This document shows, piece after piece, positions 6,912-14,169 of a DNA stretch of 34,774 nt; position 1 is the first letter of the stretch, and every line of letters begins with the position of its first letter. The notes beneath the pieces were generated by a model. It made no database searches. It was not told the origin of the DNA and saw only the letters and a list, made by a program, of their open reading frames with translations. The stretch is taken from NCBI GenBank assembly GCA_013289165.1, contig JABDAL010000017.1, forward strand, positions 1-34,774, in the 5' to 3' direction. The stretch comes from Bacteroidota bacterium (lineage in GTDB: Bacteria; Bacteroidota; Bacteroidia; JABEUT01). The translations under genes were made by a program, and so were the position numbers.

Positions 6912-9251
6912 GTTTCGTATCAACGTAACAAAACCGTTGAGGTTATGCGTCACATTCTTATAGTCACAATAATTGAGAATGTAATAATATGTTCCATCAG
7001 GAGCAGGCATTTTGGTTTGCTGGACTTTGCCATCCCAACCCTCACTTGAGGCAGTTACTTCATCTATAAAAATACCCCAGCGATCATATATGTCGCAATG
7101 GTAGCATCGTGCTCCAGCAACAATAAAATAAATCACATCATTTTTCCCGTCTCCGTTAGGTGTAAACACATTGGGTATATATATTTCGGGTTGTACAAAA
7201 ATATCTTCGATGGCAGTATCCGGGCAGCCATTGGCAGTGTAGCCTATAAGCAGGATTTTATAAATGCCTGTAAGACCGTATATATGAGTGGGTGATACCA
7301 ATACAGAAGAATCCCCATCACCAAAGTTCCAGAAATAAGAAGTATTATTTTGGCTATTGTTAGAGAATGTAACTGTTTGTCCGCTTCGGATAGTATCTAC
7401 AGGGATGGAATAAAATGAGGCACTTCCGGCAGAAAACACTTTAACGGTTACAGTATCTAACTTCCGGTAATTACATTCATCTGTAATATTTACGCTATAG
7501 GTTGTTGTGCTTGTGGGGTATACAATGACAGGACCCGGGGTATTATTGGTAGTTCCACTACTCCAACTATATGCATACACAGGTTTTCCGCCTGAAACCT
7601 TCAGTTTCAATGTGACAGGTATACCCGAACAAATGGAATCATTGGGAACTAATGTAGAAGACAGTTCTTTATAAACGTTTATTTTATAAGGAATACTATC
7701 GGAGCATACTCCCGTTGTTGCAACTACCCAGTAACTGGTATCGCTCTTGGGATTTACGATAGTAGATGCCGAAGTCCCGGTATTGGACCATAAATAATTC
7801 GTTGCTCCGGAAGCACTAAGAGTAATACTTTGTCCTATGCAAACCGTATCGGTCGGCCCCGTTACAGTAACTGAAAAGTTTTTATCAATTCCCACATCTC
7901 CCGAAATAGTATCAATACAATTGTTAGCATCTGTTATGGTCACTTTGTATTGGCCAAAACTTAACCCGGTAAGAGTAGGATTAGTACTACCACCCGGACT
8001 CCAGCTATAGGTGTAAGGAGAATTCCCTCCTGACACAGAAATACTTATGGCACCATCGTTATTTAAGCAGGTGGCAGTTGTAAGATTCAGGGTAGGTGTA
8101 ATGGCAGGAGGTTGTGTTATGGCTACTGTTTCTATAGCTTCGCAGCCATTCGGAGTATTCACGGTTACAGTATATGTCCCGGCAGATAACCCTGTTGCTG
8201 TAGCAGTACTTCCTCCGGTGGGAGACCATAAATAAGTATACACCGCTATTCCCCCGGTAACCGAAACGGAAGCGCTTCCATTATCCTCTCCATTGCACAA
8301 TATATTTTTTGATTTGCTTATGTTTCCACTGGGGCCCGGTTTTACGGTTATAGTTGCGCTATCCTTAATGATTCCCACACAGCCTTTGGCAACAAACCTA
8401 TACGTGGTAGTAGTGTCGGGTGTTGCAATTACTACTGCCCCCGTATCTACGTTCAATCCTTTTGACGGACTCCATTGATAAGAGCTTCCTCCTGTAGCCA
8501 CAAGCTTTACCGGGTTACCCCGGCATACAGTAGTATCACGCAAATTATTGAGATAAGAGTGCGCCAAACATACCTGCTGGACATTATCAGAACCACCTGT
8601 TCCGGCGGTAAAACCCCAATACACATTAGGGTTCCCACCAAAAATACTATCTATAATATCGCCCTGGTAGGCAATACGAAAAGTACAATCATAGTACACA
8701 GTTAAAGAATCGCTGACCGGATTCCATATAATTTCCATGTGGTGCCAGTTGCCATCGGGCAAGTTTGGATTGGCAGGGTCAAGCTGCAGGGGCCCTGCGA
8801 GGTTATTACCGGAATTATCATTGTGAAAAACGTCCCCATTTTTTTCGATAGCTGTATGACAAAATAAAGGGTCCCATGCATTATGATAAGTATCAAATTC
8901 CACTGCTATGGAAGGAGTAATGCCCATATATCCTAAGCCTCCCCCATTGCTTCCTGCATTAACACTTTGCTGTTGGAAAACAAAGCAGATTCCATCCGCA
9001 CCTACAGAATATTGCTTCACCCCAAGATACATTTCAAACTGCACGTCGAACCGCTGGGCTAAACTAACCCTGACAGGGTACCAGATTTCACCTGCCTGAT
9101 TATTAAGGTCGGGCGTTAATTGATAGGTTATAGTCGAATCCGAACACTTAGGCTCAACAATGGTAGCATTTCCATTCAATACGAACTGAGCATCTGCTTC
9201 AAATAGTTGAAGAAAACACAATATAAAACCGGTGCAAAGTATTTTTTTCAA
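6906..9251 (-). CDS. Secreted adhesin: L-type lectin, SprB-like repeats, PKD and gliding-type C-terminal domain
   Basis: This is a surface or secreted protein probably exported by the type IX secretion system. I place the start at a TTG at 9251 (781 residues), giving a signal peptide that starts MKKILCTGFILCFL and ends near ADAQ. Next come a bacterial L-type lectin domain (about 20-235; DGICFVFQQ, GYMGITPSIAVEFDTYHN), an Ig-like segment, two SprB-like repeats (about 308-455; YTYLWSPTGGS, YTYSWSPGGS), two further Ig-like segments, a PKD domain (about 610-688; YFWNFGDGDSS) and a CHU_C/gliding motility-associated C-terminal domain (from about 689; IPNVFTPNGDGKNDV, YDRWGIFI, GTYYYIL). The C-terminal domain is the known type IX sorting signal class. 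The lectin implies binding of a polysaccharide or glycoprotein. It is a single-gene unit with its own promoter, convergent with the efflux operon. Confidence 0.9.
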   Translation of the reverse strand: MKKILCTGFILCFLQLFEADAQFVLNGNATIVEPKCSDSTITYQLTPDLNNQAGEIWYPVRVSLAQRFDVQFEMYLGVKQYSVGADGICFVFQQQSVNAGSNGGGLGYMGITPSIAVEFDTYHNAWDPLFCHTAIEKNGDVFHNDNSGNNLAGPLQLDPANPNLPDGNWHHMEIIWNPVSDSLTVYYDCTFRIAYQGDIIDSIFGGNPNVYWGFTAGTGGSDNVQQVCLAHSYLNNLRDTTVCRGNPVKLVATGGSSYQWSPSKGLNVDTGAVVIATPDTTTTYRFVAKGCVGIIKDSATITVKPGPSGNISKSKNILCNGEDNGSASVSVTGGIAVYTYLWSPTGGSTATATGLSAGTYTVTVNTPNGCEAIETVAITQPPAITPTLNLTTATCLNNDGAISISVSGGNSPYTYSWSPGGSTNPTLTGLSFGQYKVTITDANNCIDTISGDVGIDKNFSVTVTGPTDTVCIGQSITLSASGATNYLWSNTGTSASTIVNPKSDTSYWVVATTGVCSDSIPYKINVYKELSSTLVPNDSICSGIPVTLKLKVSGGKPVYAYSWSSGTTNNTPGPVIVYPTSTTTYSVNITDECNYRKLDTVTVKVFSAGSASFYSIPVDTIRSGQTVTFSNNSQNNTSYFWNFGDGDSSVLVSPTHIYGLTGIYKILLIGYTANGCPDTAIEDIFVQPEIYIPNVFTPNGDGKNDVIYFIVAGARCYHCDIYDRWGIFIDEVTASSEGWDGKVQQTKMPAPDGTYYYILNYCDYKNVTHNLNGFVTLIRNK

Positions 9252-9280
9252 AAAGTTTCCGAGTGTGTTATTTACTGAAA

Positions 9281-9308
9281 CAAAGGTATAAAACAAACTG
9301 TTATTCAA
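9281..9308 (-). promoter_or_regulatory. Promoter of the adhesin gene (-33 TTG, -7 TACCTTTG)
   Basis: On the minus strand TTG (9308-9306) and TACCTTTG (9288-9281) are separated by 17 nt, a full match to the Bacteroidota promoter TTG-N17-19-TAnnTTTG. Transcription would start near 9275, about 24 nt before the TTG codon at 9251. The -33 TTG is also the first codon of the longest open frame, so the longer frame is ruled out as the translated product if this promoter is used. Confidence 0.7.
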
Positions 9309-9331
9309 TTAAAGGAAAACGTATCTCAATA

Positions 9332-9344
9332 CCCAAGTGTTGGG
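9332..9344. repeat. Short hairpin downstream of yebC
   Basis: CCCAA and TTGGG flank a GTG loop in the 141-base gap between the YebC gene and the adhesin. On the minus strand it follows the yebC stop and precedes the adhesin promoter. It may mark the 3' end of the yebC transcript, but the stem is short and no strong U-tract follows. Confidence 0.3.
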
Positions 9345-9392
9345 CGCTACACATTTTTAGCATACAGAAATATTCCTGAATACACTGGTACG

Positions 9393-10106
9393 TTATTTTG
9401 CATTATGATAAACCGCGACCACATCCTCGTCCTCTTCCATTTTCTCAATCATGGCAAGCAGGTCGGCTTCTTCGGCATCGGTTATTTCCTTGTATGTAGT
9501 GGGGATATAGGTTTTAGAGCTTTCCTTTATTTCTATCTTTTTATCCTCCAGCGCTTTTTGCAGGTGGCCAAATTCATTGAAGGGCGTCTGGATAATCAAT
9601 TCATTATTTTCATCGTCCCAGGTAAATTCTTCTGCCCCGAAATCAATCAGTTCAAACTCGATTTCTTCCCTATTCAACCCAACTGAAGACACTTTAAACA
9701 GTGCCTTCCTCTCAAACATAAAACTTACCGAGCCATTGGTACCCAGTGAGCCTCCGCTACGGGCAAAATACATGCGTATATTAGCAACAGTACGGGTAGG
9801 GTTATTAGTAGTACACTCCACCAACACAGGAACACCATGAGGTGCATAGCCTTCATAAATGGCCTCTTCGTAATTGGAAAAATCCTTATCGAATGCCCTT
9901 TTAATGGCGGCCTCCACATTTGCCTTAGGCATATTTACTGCCCGTGCATTCTGTATGCACATACGCAAACGGGGATTGGTGTCAGGGTCAGGCCCGCCGG
10001 CTTTTACAGCTATGGCAATGTCTTTTCCTATTTTGGTAAATGCTTTTGCCATTTTGGCAAAGCGGGCAAACATGGTATGTTTTCTTTTCTCAAATACGCG
10101 TCCCAT
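9393..10106 (-). CDS. yebC: YebC/PmpR-family regulator
   Basis: The 237 residues match the usual 235-250 of the family. The N-terminus MGRVFEKRKHTMFARFAKMAKAFTKIGKDI resembles the conserved Mg-[HR]-x-K...KA-K-F-x-K--I block, followed by the core GGPDPDTNPRLRMCIQNARAVNMPKANVEAAIKRA and the central YEGYAPHGVPVLVECTTNNPTRT. Members were long described as DNA-binding transcriptional regulators. More recent work links some of them to relieving ribosome stalling on proline-rich stretches, so the exact role here is open. It is a single-gene unit. A -7-like TACCTTTG lies at 10135-10128, giving a leader of about 15-20 nt before the ATG at 10106. Confidence 0.93.
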   Translation of the reverse strand: MGRVFEKRKHTMFARFAKMAKAFTKIGKDIAIAVKAGGPDPDTNPRLRMCIQNARAVNMPKANVEAAIKRAFDKDFSNYEEAIYEGYAPHGVPVLVECTTNNPTRTVANIRMYFARSGGSLGTNGSVSFMFERKALFKVSSVGLNREEIEFELIDFGAEEFTWDDENNELIIQTPFNEFGHLQKALEDKKIEIKESSKTYIPTTYKEITDAEEADLLAMIEKMEEDEDVVAVYHNAK

Positions 10107-10127
10107 ATCTTAAAATGAAATAAGAAA

Positions 10128-10135
10128 CAAAGGTA
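10128..10135 (-). promoter_or_regulatory. Promoter -7 element of yebC
   Basis: The minus strand reads TACCTTTG, a full match to TAnnTTTG, 21 bases before the ATG at 10106. No clear -33 TTG is present at the expected place. Confidence 0.55.
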
Positions 10136-10203
10136 AACAGAATGTAATCTGATTCACTCTAAGCTTAAAATTTTTCTCTTTTTTTAGTATTTTCATTTTT
10201 CTT

Positions 10204-10514
10204 TATGTCACGGTTTTTTACGGAATGGGCAATGTGACATAACGAATATTTAGTTCACAAAACCAAGCATTTAAGGCAGTTTTTCACCATGACATATTTT
10301 TTTGACCACCGTGACATATCTTTTTACGAAGCAAGTGTATAATAAATGCCCTATAAATTTATGCCCCTAAACCCCTTGAAGGGGAATAACTTACAGACTT
10401 TTAGAAAAGATAGATTAAAGCCTCTTTAATGATTTTAGGCTAAAAATAACCGAGACATAAAACCCACATGTGCCAGATTTACTGTATATTGTGCTTATAT
10501 CACACCGTGACATA
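10204..10514. repeat. Six-copy dispersed motif CACCGTGACATA
   Basis: Two copies are perfect (10307-10318 and 10503-10514). CACCATGACATA at 10285-10296 has one mismatch. 10230-10241 (CAATGTGACATA) and 10448-10459 (AACCGAGACATA) have two each. One inverted copy at 10204-10215 (TATGTCACGGTT) has one mismatch. The 10285 and 10307 copies start exactly 22 bases apart, and 22 nt also separates the inverted arms at 10203-10211 and 10234-10242. No such motif is evident in the other gaps of this window. Its function is unknown. Confidence 0.75.
10373..10385. repeat. CCCC/GGGG short palindromic hairpin
   Basis: CCCCTTGAAGGGG, preceded by CCCCTAAA, forms a compact hairpin. Pairs of C-rich and G-rich runs of this type are common in Bacteroidota intergenic DNA. 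It lacks a following T-run in either direction, so it is a poor intrinsic terminator. Confidence 0.4.
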
Positions 10515-10556
10515 TTCTATCATCTGAATCTCCCCGATTTTAAACCCCCGATTTGT

Positions 10557-11576
10557 TTAGCCCCAAACTTTGGTTCCTTCGGTGCAGTTTTTACAGATGT
10601 CAATTTCTTTGCGTGATTTTAAAAGTGACTGCCTGAAACGGCGGTAATTATCATTGTTCCAAAGCTGCTTAAAGGGCTGTTCTTTTACATTGCCCATAGG
10701 ATGGGAGGCATCTTTATCGAAGCAGCAGGGAACCACGTTGCCGTCCCATGTAATTACACAGGAGTTCCACATGCGCCAGCAATGATTAAGCAACTTATTT
10801 TTTATGGCATATTTGCCCGATGCATCCATTTTATACCTGGAGTATTTCTGCTGTTCGGGAATCAAGGGGCTGCCATTTTCATAGTCGTAAATCTGTACTG
10901 TTTTCAGGCGGACCTCATCTATGCCTATTTCTTTGGCGAGGGCTTTTACTTCAGGAACCTGGTGCTCATTCGCTTTTACCACCAAAAACTGGAAGATAAG
11001 ATGGGGTGTTTTAGATTTCAGTTTCCGTTTCCATTCGGCAACATTTTTAGCTCCTTCCAATACTTTGTCGAGCTTTCCACCAATACGGTAGGAGGAATAG
11101 GTTTCCTGCGTGGTACCATCTATGGAAATAATCAGCCTGTCCAGTCCCGATTCAACTGTTTTCTTAGCCACCTCGGGAGTAAGGTAGTGGGCATTGGTAG
11201 AGGTAGCCGTATAAATCCGCTTGGAGGAGGCATATTTTACCATTTCAAGAAAACCGGGATTCAAGTAAGGTTCTCCCTGGAAATAAAAAGTAAGGTATGC
11301 CAAATGGCGTGCAAATTCATCAATTACTTCCTTAAAAAAATCAGATTTCAGCATACCTGTATCCCGCGTAAATTGCCTCAATCCGCTGGGGCATTGGGGG
11401 CAACGCAAGTTGCAGGATGTAGTGGGCTCAAATGAAATACTTACCGGCAGGCCCATGTGATTGGGAGTACCCGTTATGCGCGATAACTGGTAACTAAATA
11501 GCACCTTACTCCCATTCCATATTTTATAGGGCGAAAGCTTGGAAGCCATATTTAAACTATCGGTAAGTTTTCCCAT
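10557..11576 (-). CDS. Radical SAM protein with C-terminal SPASM domain
   Basis: Numbered from the ATG at 11576 (339 residues), the radical SAM cluster motif CNLRCPQC places Cys at 55, 59 and 62 for the SAM-binding [4Fe-4S] cluster. A (beta/alpha) barrel region follows, with YFQGEPYLNPGF and DRLIISIDGTTQETYSSYR. The C-terminal SPASM part has Cys in HCWRMWNSCVITWDGNVVPCCFD and ICKNC, ligands for auxiliary Fe-S clusters. SPASM enzymes modify peptides or small molecules, and many act in cofactor or RiPP maturation. No precursor peptide or partner is seen beside it, so the substrate is unknown. The open frame extends six codons further to 11594, but the -7 promoter element overlaps that extension. 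It is divergent from murF-alr. Confidence 0.9.
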   Translation of the reverse strand: MGKLTDSLNMASKLSPYKIWNGSKVLFSYQLSRITGTPNHMGLPVSISFEPTTSCNLRCPQCPSGLRQFTRDTGMLKSDFFKEVIDEFARHLAYLTFYFQGEPYLNPGFLEMVKYASSKRIYTATSTNAHYLTPEVAKKTVESGLDRLIISIDGTTQETYSSYRIGGKLDKVLEGAKNVAEWKRKLKSKTPHLIFQFLVVKANEHQVPEVKALAKEIGIDEVRLKTVQIYDYENGSPLIPEQQKYSRYKMDASGKYAIKNKLLNHCWRMWNSCVITWDGNVVPCCFDKDASHPMGNVKEQPFKQLWNNDNYRRFRQSLLKSRKEIDICKNCTEGTKVWG

Positions 11577-11580
11577 AGGG

Positions 11581-11588
11581 CAAAGATA
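11581..11588 (-). promoter_or_regulatory. Promoter -7 element of the radical SAM gene
   Basis: The minus strand reads TATCTTTG, a full TAnnTTTG match, with only four bases (CCCT) between it and the ATG at 11576. Transcription would begin at or next to the start codon, giving a leaderless mRNA. The element overlaps the first codons of the longer frame starting at 11594. Confidence 0.6.
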
Positions 11589-11616
11589 GTACATTCCACC
11601 ACGGCGGCTTTATTTG

Positions 11617-11624
11617 TAACTTTG
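11617..11624 (+). promoter_or_regulatory. Promoter -7 element of murF-alr
   Basis: TAACTTTG matches TAnnTTTG and ends seven bases before the GTG start at 11632, so the mRNA leader would be only a few nucleotides. Its upstream half overlaps the upstream half of the divergent radical SAM promoter. Confidence 0.6.
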
Positions 11625-11631
11625 ACCTGCT

Positions 11632-14112
11632 GTGTCATACACCATTTCGCAAATAGCCAATATACTCGGGTCAGAATTAAAAGGCAATTCTTCCCTAATG
11701 GATTTGTCCGTTACCCAACTATTAATTGACAGCCGTACGCTTGCGGAACCAGAAGGGGTTATGTTCGTTGCGCTGAAAACTGCCAATAATGACGGGCATA
11801 GATTCATTAAAGAGCTTTATGAAAAGGGAGTACGGCTTTTTATGGTGAACAACGAATTCGAAGATGCTACGCTATGTGTAGATGCTACTTTTATAAGGGT
11901 TCCTGATACACTACCTGCCTTACAACTAATAGCTGCCCGACATCGCAGGCAGTTTGATATTCCGGTGATAGCCATTACCGGGAGCAACGGAAAAACTATC
12001 GTAAAAGAATGGCTCTACCAATTGATTTCACCGGATAAAAATGTAGTAAAAAGCCCCCTGAGTTATAATTCACAGGTAGGGGTTCCGCTATCTGTATGGC
12101 AAATGGACAGCACCCACCAACTGGGGATATTTGAAGCGGGGATTTCGCAGCCCGGGGAAATGGAGAAACTGAAAAACATTATTTCGCCTACCCTTGGAAT
12201 TATTACCAATATTGGAGAAGCACATGGAGCAAACTTTAATGACATCAGGGAAAAAATTCGGGAAAAAATGAAGCTCTTCAAAAATGTAAGAACTCTTATT
12301 TACTGCAGCGACTATGAAGATATTGATGAAAGTATTCAATCGGATGAAGCGCATCCGGAAATAAAACTATTTATATGGTCGAGGAGTAAAGACGCTACCT
12401 TACGAATTGCAAAAACCTTGCAGGGAGCCGGAAGTACTATCATTAGTGGCCTTTTTAAGGGAGAAGAAATTACTATTACCATTCCATTTACCGATGATGC
12501 CTCCATAGAAAATGCCATCCACTGCTGGGCATGTATGCTGCTCGTAGGATATGAACATACAACTATTGGGGAGCGCATGAATGCCCTGCAACCAGTGGCT
12601 ATGCGAATGGAGATGCTAAAAGGAATAAATAATTGCACGCTTATTAATGACTCCTATAATTCAGATATAAACTCACTCTCCGTTGCCTTGAATTTCCTGC
12701 ACAGGCAACAGCAGCATTCCCGGAAAACAATAGTGTTATCTGACATAACCCAAAGCGGGAAAAATGAAAAGGAGTTATACAGTAAAATCGCGGGGATTTT
12801 AAAAGCGAACCTGCCGACAAGGCTCATTGGTATCGGGAAAGCCATATCTGCCTATGCAGATTTATTTTCGCTTGAGAAATATTTTTTCAATTCTACTGAA
12901 GATTTTTTACAGCACATAAATGAGTTTAATTTCCGTGATGAGGCCATATTGCTGAAAGGAGCAAGAAGTTTCCAATTTGAAAAAATAAGTAAAGAACTAC
13001 AGGAAAAAGCACACGAAACAGTTATGCTTATTAAGCTTTCTGCTATTGCGCACAACCTGCGTTATTACCGTTCATTGTTAAAGCCTTCCACTAAAATAAT
13101 GGCCATGGTAAAGGCATTTTCGTATGGCAGCGGAAGCTTTGAAATTGCCAACATGCTGCAATTTCACCGGGCAGATTATTTGGCAGTGGCTTATCCCGAT
13201 GAGGGTGTGGAATTAAGGAATGCAGGCATATCGCTACCTATTATGGTAATGAATCCCGAGCCGGGGAGCTATGACCTCTTTATTAAATATGGCATGGAAC
13301 CCGAGGTGTATAGCTTCCGGACATTAAAACTGGCTGTCGATGCTGCTATACATAGCGGAACGGACAAAAAAATGCCCGTACATATTAAGCTGGATACGGG
13401 TATGCATCGCCTTGGGTTTGGAGAAGAAGATATTGACCAGCTAATTTCGGTTTTATCGCAAACACCTCAATTGGTAGTAAAATCTATATTCTCGCACCTG
13501 GCTGCAAGCGGCTCTGATACGCACAAAGATTTCACCCTTGAACAAATAGACAAGTTTACCCGATGGAGTGATAAAATACTGGCTGCAATGCCCTACCCCG
13601 TTATGCGGCATATATTAAACTCGGCAGGAATTGCACGGTACCCGCAGGCACAGTTTGATATGGTGAGGTTGGGAATCGGGCTGTATGGAGTGGGCAATAA
13701 TGCGACCGAACAGCGCAAGTTGGAAAATGCAGGGACATTGAAAAGTGTTATTTCACAAATCATGTATTTGAAAAAAGGGGATACTGTAGGCTATAACCAG
13801 CGGGGAGTATTGCAAACCGACAGCACCATTGCAACCATTGCCATTGGCTATGCAGATGGCATACGCAGAGAATACGGCAATGGAAAAGGAAAAATGAAAG
13901 TACATGGAAAACTTGCGCCCATAGTGGGAGACGTTTGCATGGATATGCTAATGATTGACATTACCGGAATTGATGCCAAAGAAGGTGATGAAGTAATACT
14001 TTTTGATGACCCAACTTCTCTTTTGCAAACAGCAAAAGATATGAACACTATTCCCTACGAAGTGCTGACAGGATTGTCCGGCAGAGTGAAGCGGGTGTAT
14101 GTGCATGAGTAA
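11632..14112 (+). CDS. Bifunctional UDP-MurNAc-tripeptide:D-Ala-D-Ala ligase / alanine racemase
   Basis: This is a fusion of two peptidoglycan precursor enzymes in 826 residues. The N-terminal half (to about 455) is MurF, which adds D-Ala-D-Ala to UDP-MurNAc-tripeptide using ATP. It shows the Mur ligase P-loop ITGSNGKT near 118-125, the central ITNIGEAHG and the DSYNSDINSL region. The C-terminal half (from about 462) is PLP-dependent alanine racemase, making D-Ala. It shows IKLSAIAHNLRYYRS, the PLP-lysine segment MAMVKAFSYGSG, the GYNQRG segment expected to hold the catalytic Tyr, IAIGYADGIRREYGNG and VGDVCMDM. The fusion is typical of Bacteroidota and couples D-Ala supply to its use. The GTG start directly follows the promoter; no upstream in-frame ATG is available. 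It is followed by an independently promoted polyprenyl synthase. Confidence 0.95.
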   Translation: MSYTISQIANILGSELKGNSSLMDLSVTQLLIDSRTLAEPEGVMFVALKTANNDGHRFIKELYEKGVRLFMVNNEFEDATLCVDATFIRVPDTLPALQLIAARHRRQFDIPVIAITGSNGKTIVKEWLYQLISPDKNVVKSPLSYNSQVGVPLSVWQMDSTHQLGIFEAGISQPGEMEKLKNIISPTLGIITNIGEAHGANFNDIREKIREKMKLFKNVRTLIYCSDYEDIDESIQSDEAHPEIKLFIWSRSKDATLRIAKTLQGAGSTIISGLFKGEEITITIPFTDDASIENAIHCWACMLLVGYEHTTIGERMNALQPVAMRMEMLKGINNCTLINDSYNSDINSLSVALNFLHRQQQHSRKTIVLSDITQSGKNEKELYSKIAGILKANLPTRLIGIGKAISAYADLFSLEKYFFNSTEDFLQHINEFNFRDEAILLKGARSFQFEKISKELQEKAHETVMLIKLSAIAHNLRYYRSLLKPSTKIMAMVKAFSYGSGSFEIANMLQFHRADYLAVAYPDEGVELRNAGISLPIMVMNPEPGSYDLFIKYGMEPEVYSFRTLKLAVDAAIHSGTDKKMPVHIKLDTGMHRLGFGEEDIDQLISVLSQTPQLVVKSIFSHLAASGSDTHKDFTLEQIDKFTRWSDKILAAMPYPVMRHILNSAGIARYPQAQFDMVRLGIGLYGVGNNATEQRKLENAGTLKSVISQIMYLKKGDTVGYNQRGVLQTDSTIATIAIGYADGIRREYGNGKGKMKVHGKLAPIVGDVCMDMLMIDITGIDAKEGDEVILFDDPTSLLQTAKDMNTIPYEVLTGLSGRVKRVYVHE

Positions 14113-14154
14113 GCAGTAAGTTGGCCTTGCCCTACTATCGTACCTCATTGTTCT

Positions 14155-14162
14155 TACCTTTG
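14155..14162 (+). promoter_or_regulatory. Promoter -7 element of polyprenyl synthase
   Basis: TACCTTTG ends seven bases before the ATG at 14170, so the transcript would start at or within a few bases of the codon. TTG triplets upstream (14121, 14127) are too far for ideal spacing. Confidence 0.55.
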
Positions 14163-14169
14163 TACTCCC

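Larger units (their letters stand above)
10107..10556. other. 450-bp gene-free region with a repeated 12-bp motif
   Basis: No frame of useful length or with recognisable residues is present. The region holds six copies of a motif near CACCGTGACATA (listed separately), a pair of inverted arms TTATGTCAC/GTGACATAA 22 nt apart, and a short palindromic CCCCTTGAAGGGG hairpin. It also has an 8-bp palindrome CACATGTG at 10465-10472. The right end is the 3' side of the radical SAM gene and the left end is the yebC promoter. It could be a decayed mobile element end, a binding-site array or a small RNA locus. Confidence 0.6.

Noticed and set aside
7098-8705. Several short plus-strand frames inside the adhesin gene
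   Set aside because: They arise from the repetitive sequence of the SprB/Ig-like domains on the opposite strand and share no features with real genes.
10107-10556. CRISPR array as explanation for the repeated motif
   Set aside because: The copies are only 12 bp, diverged, mixed in orientation and unevenly spaced (22 to about 140 bp), with no cas genes nearby.
10701-11435. A 244-codon open frame on the plus strand inside the radical SAM gene
   Set aside because: It is fully antisense to a gene with clear Fe-S motifs, has low-complexity aromatic composition and no recognisable domain. It is a shadow frame.
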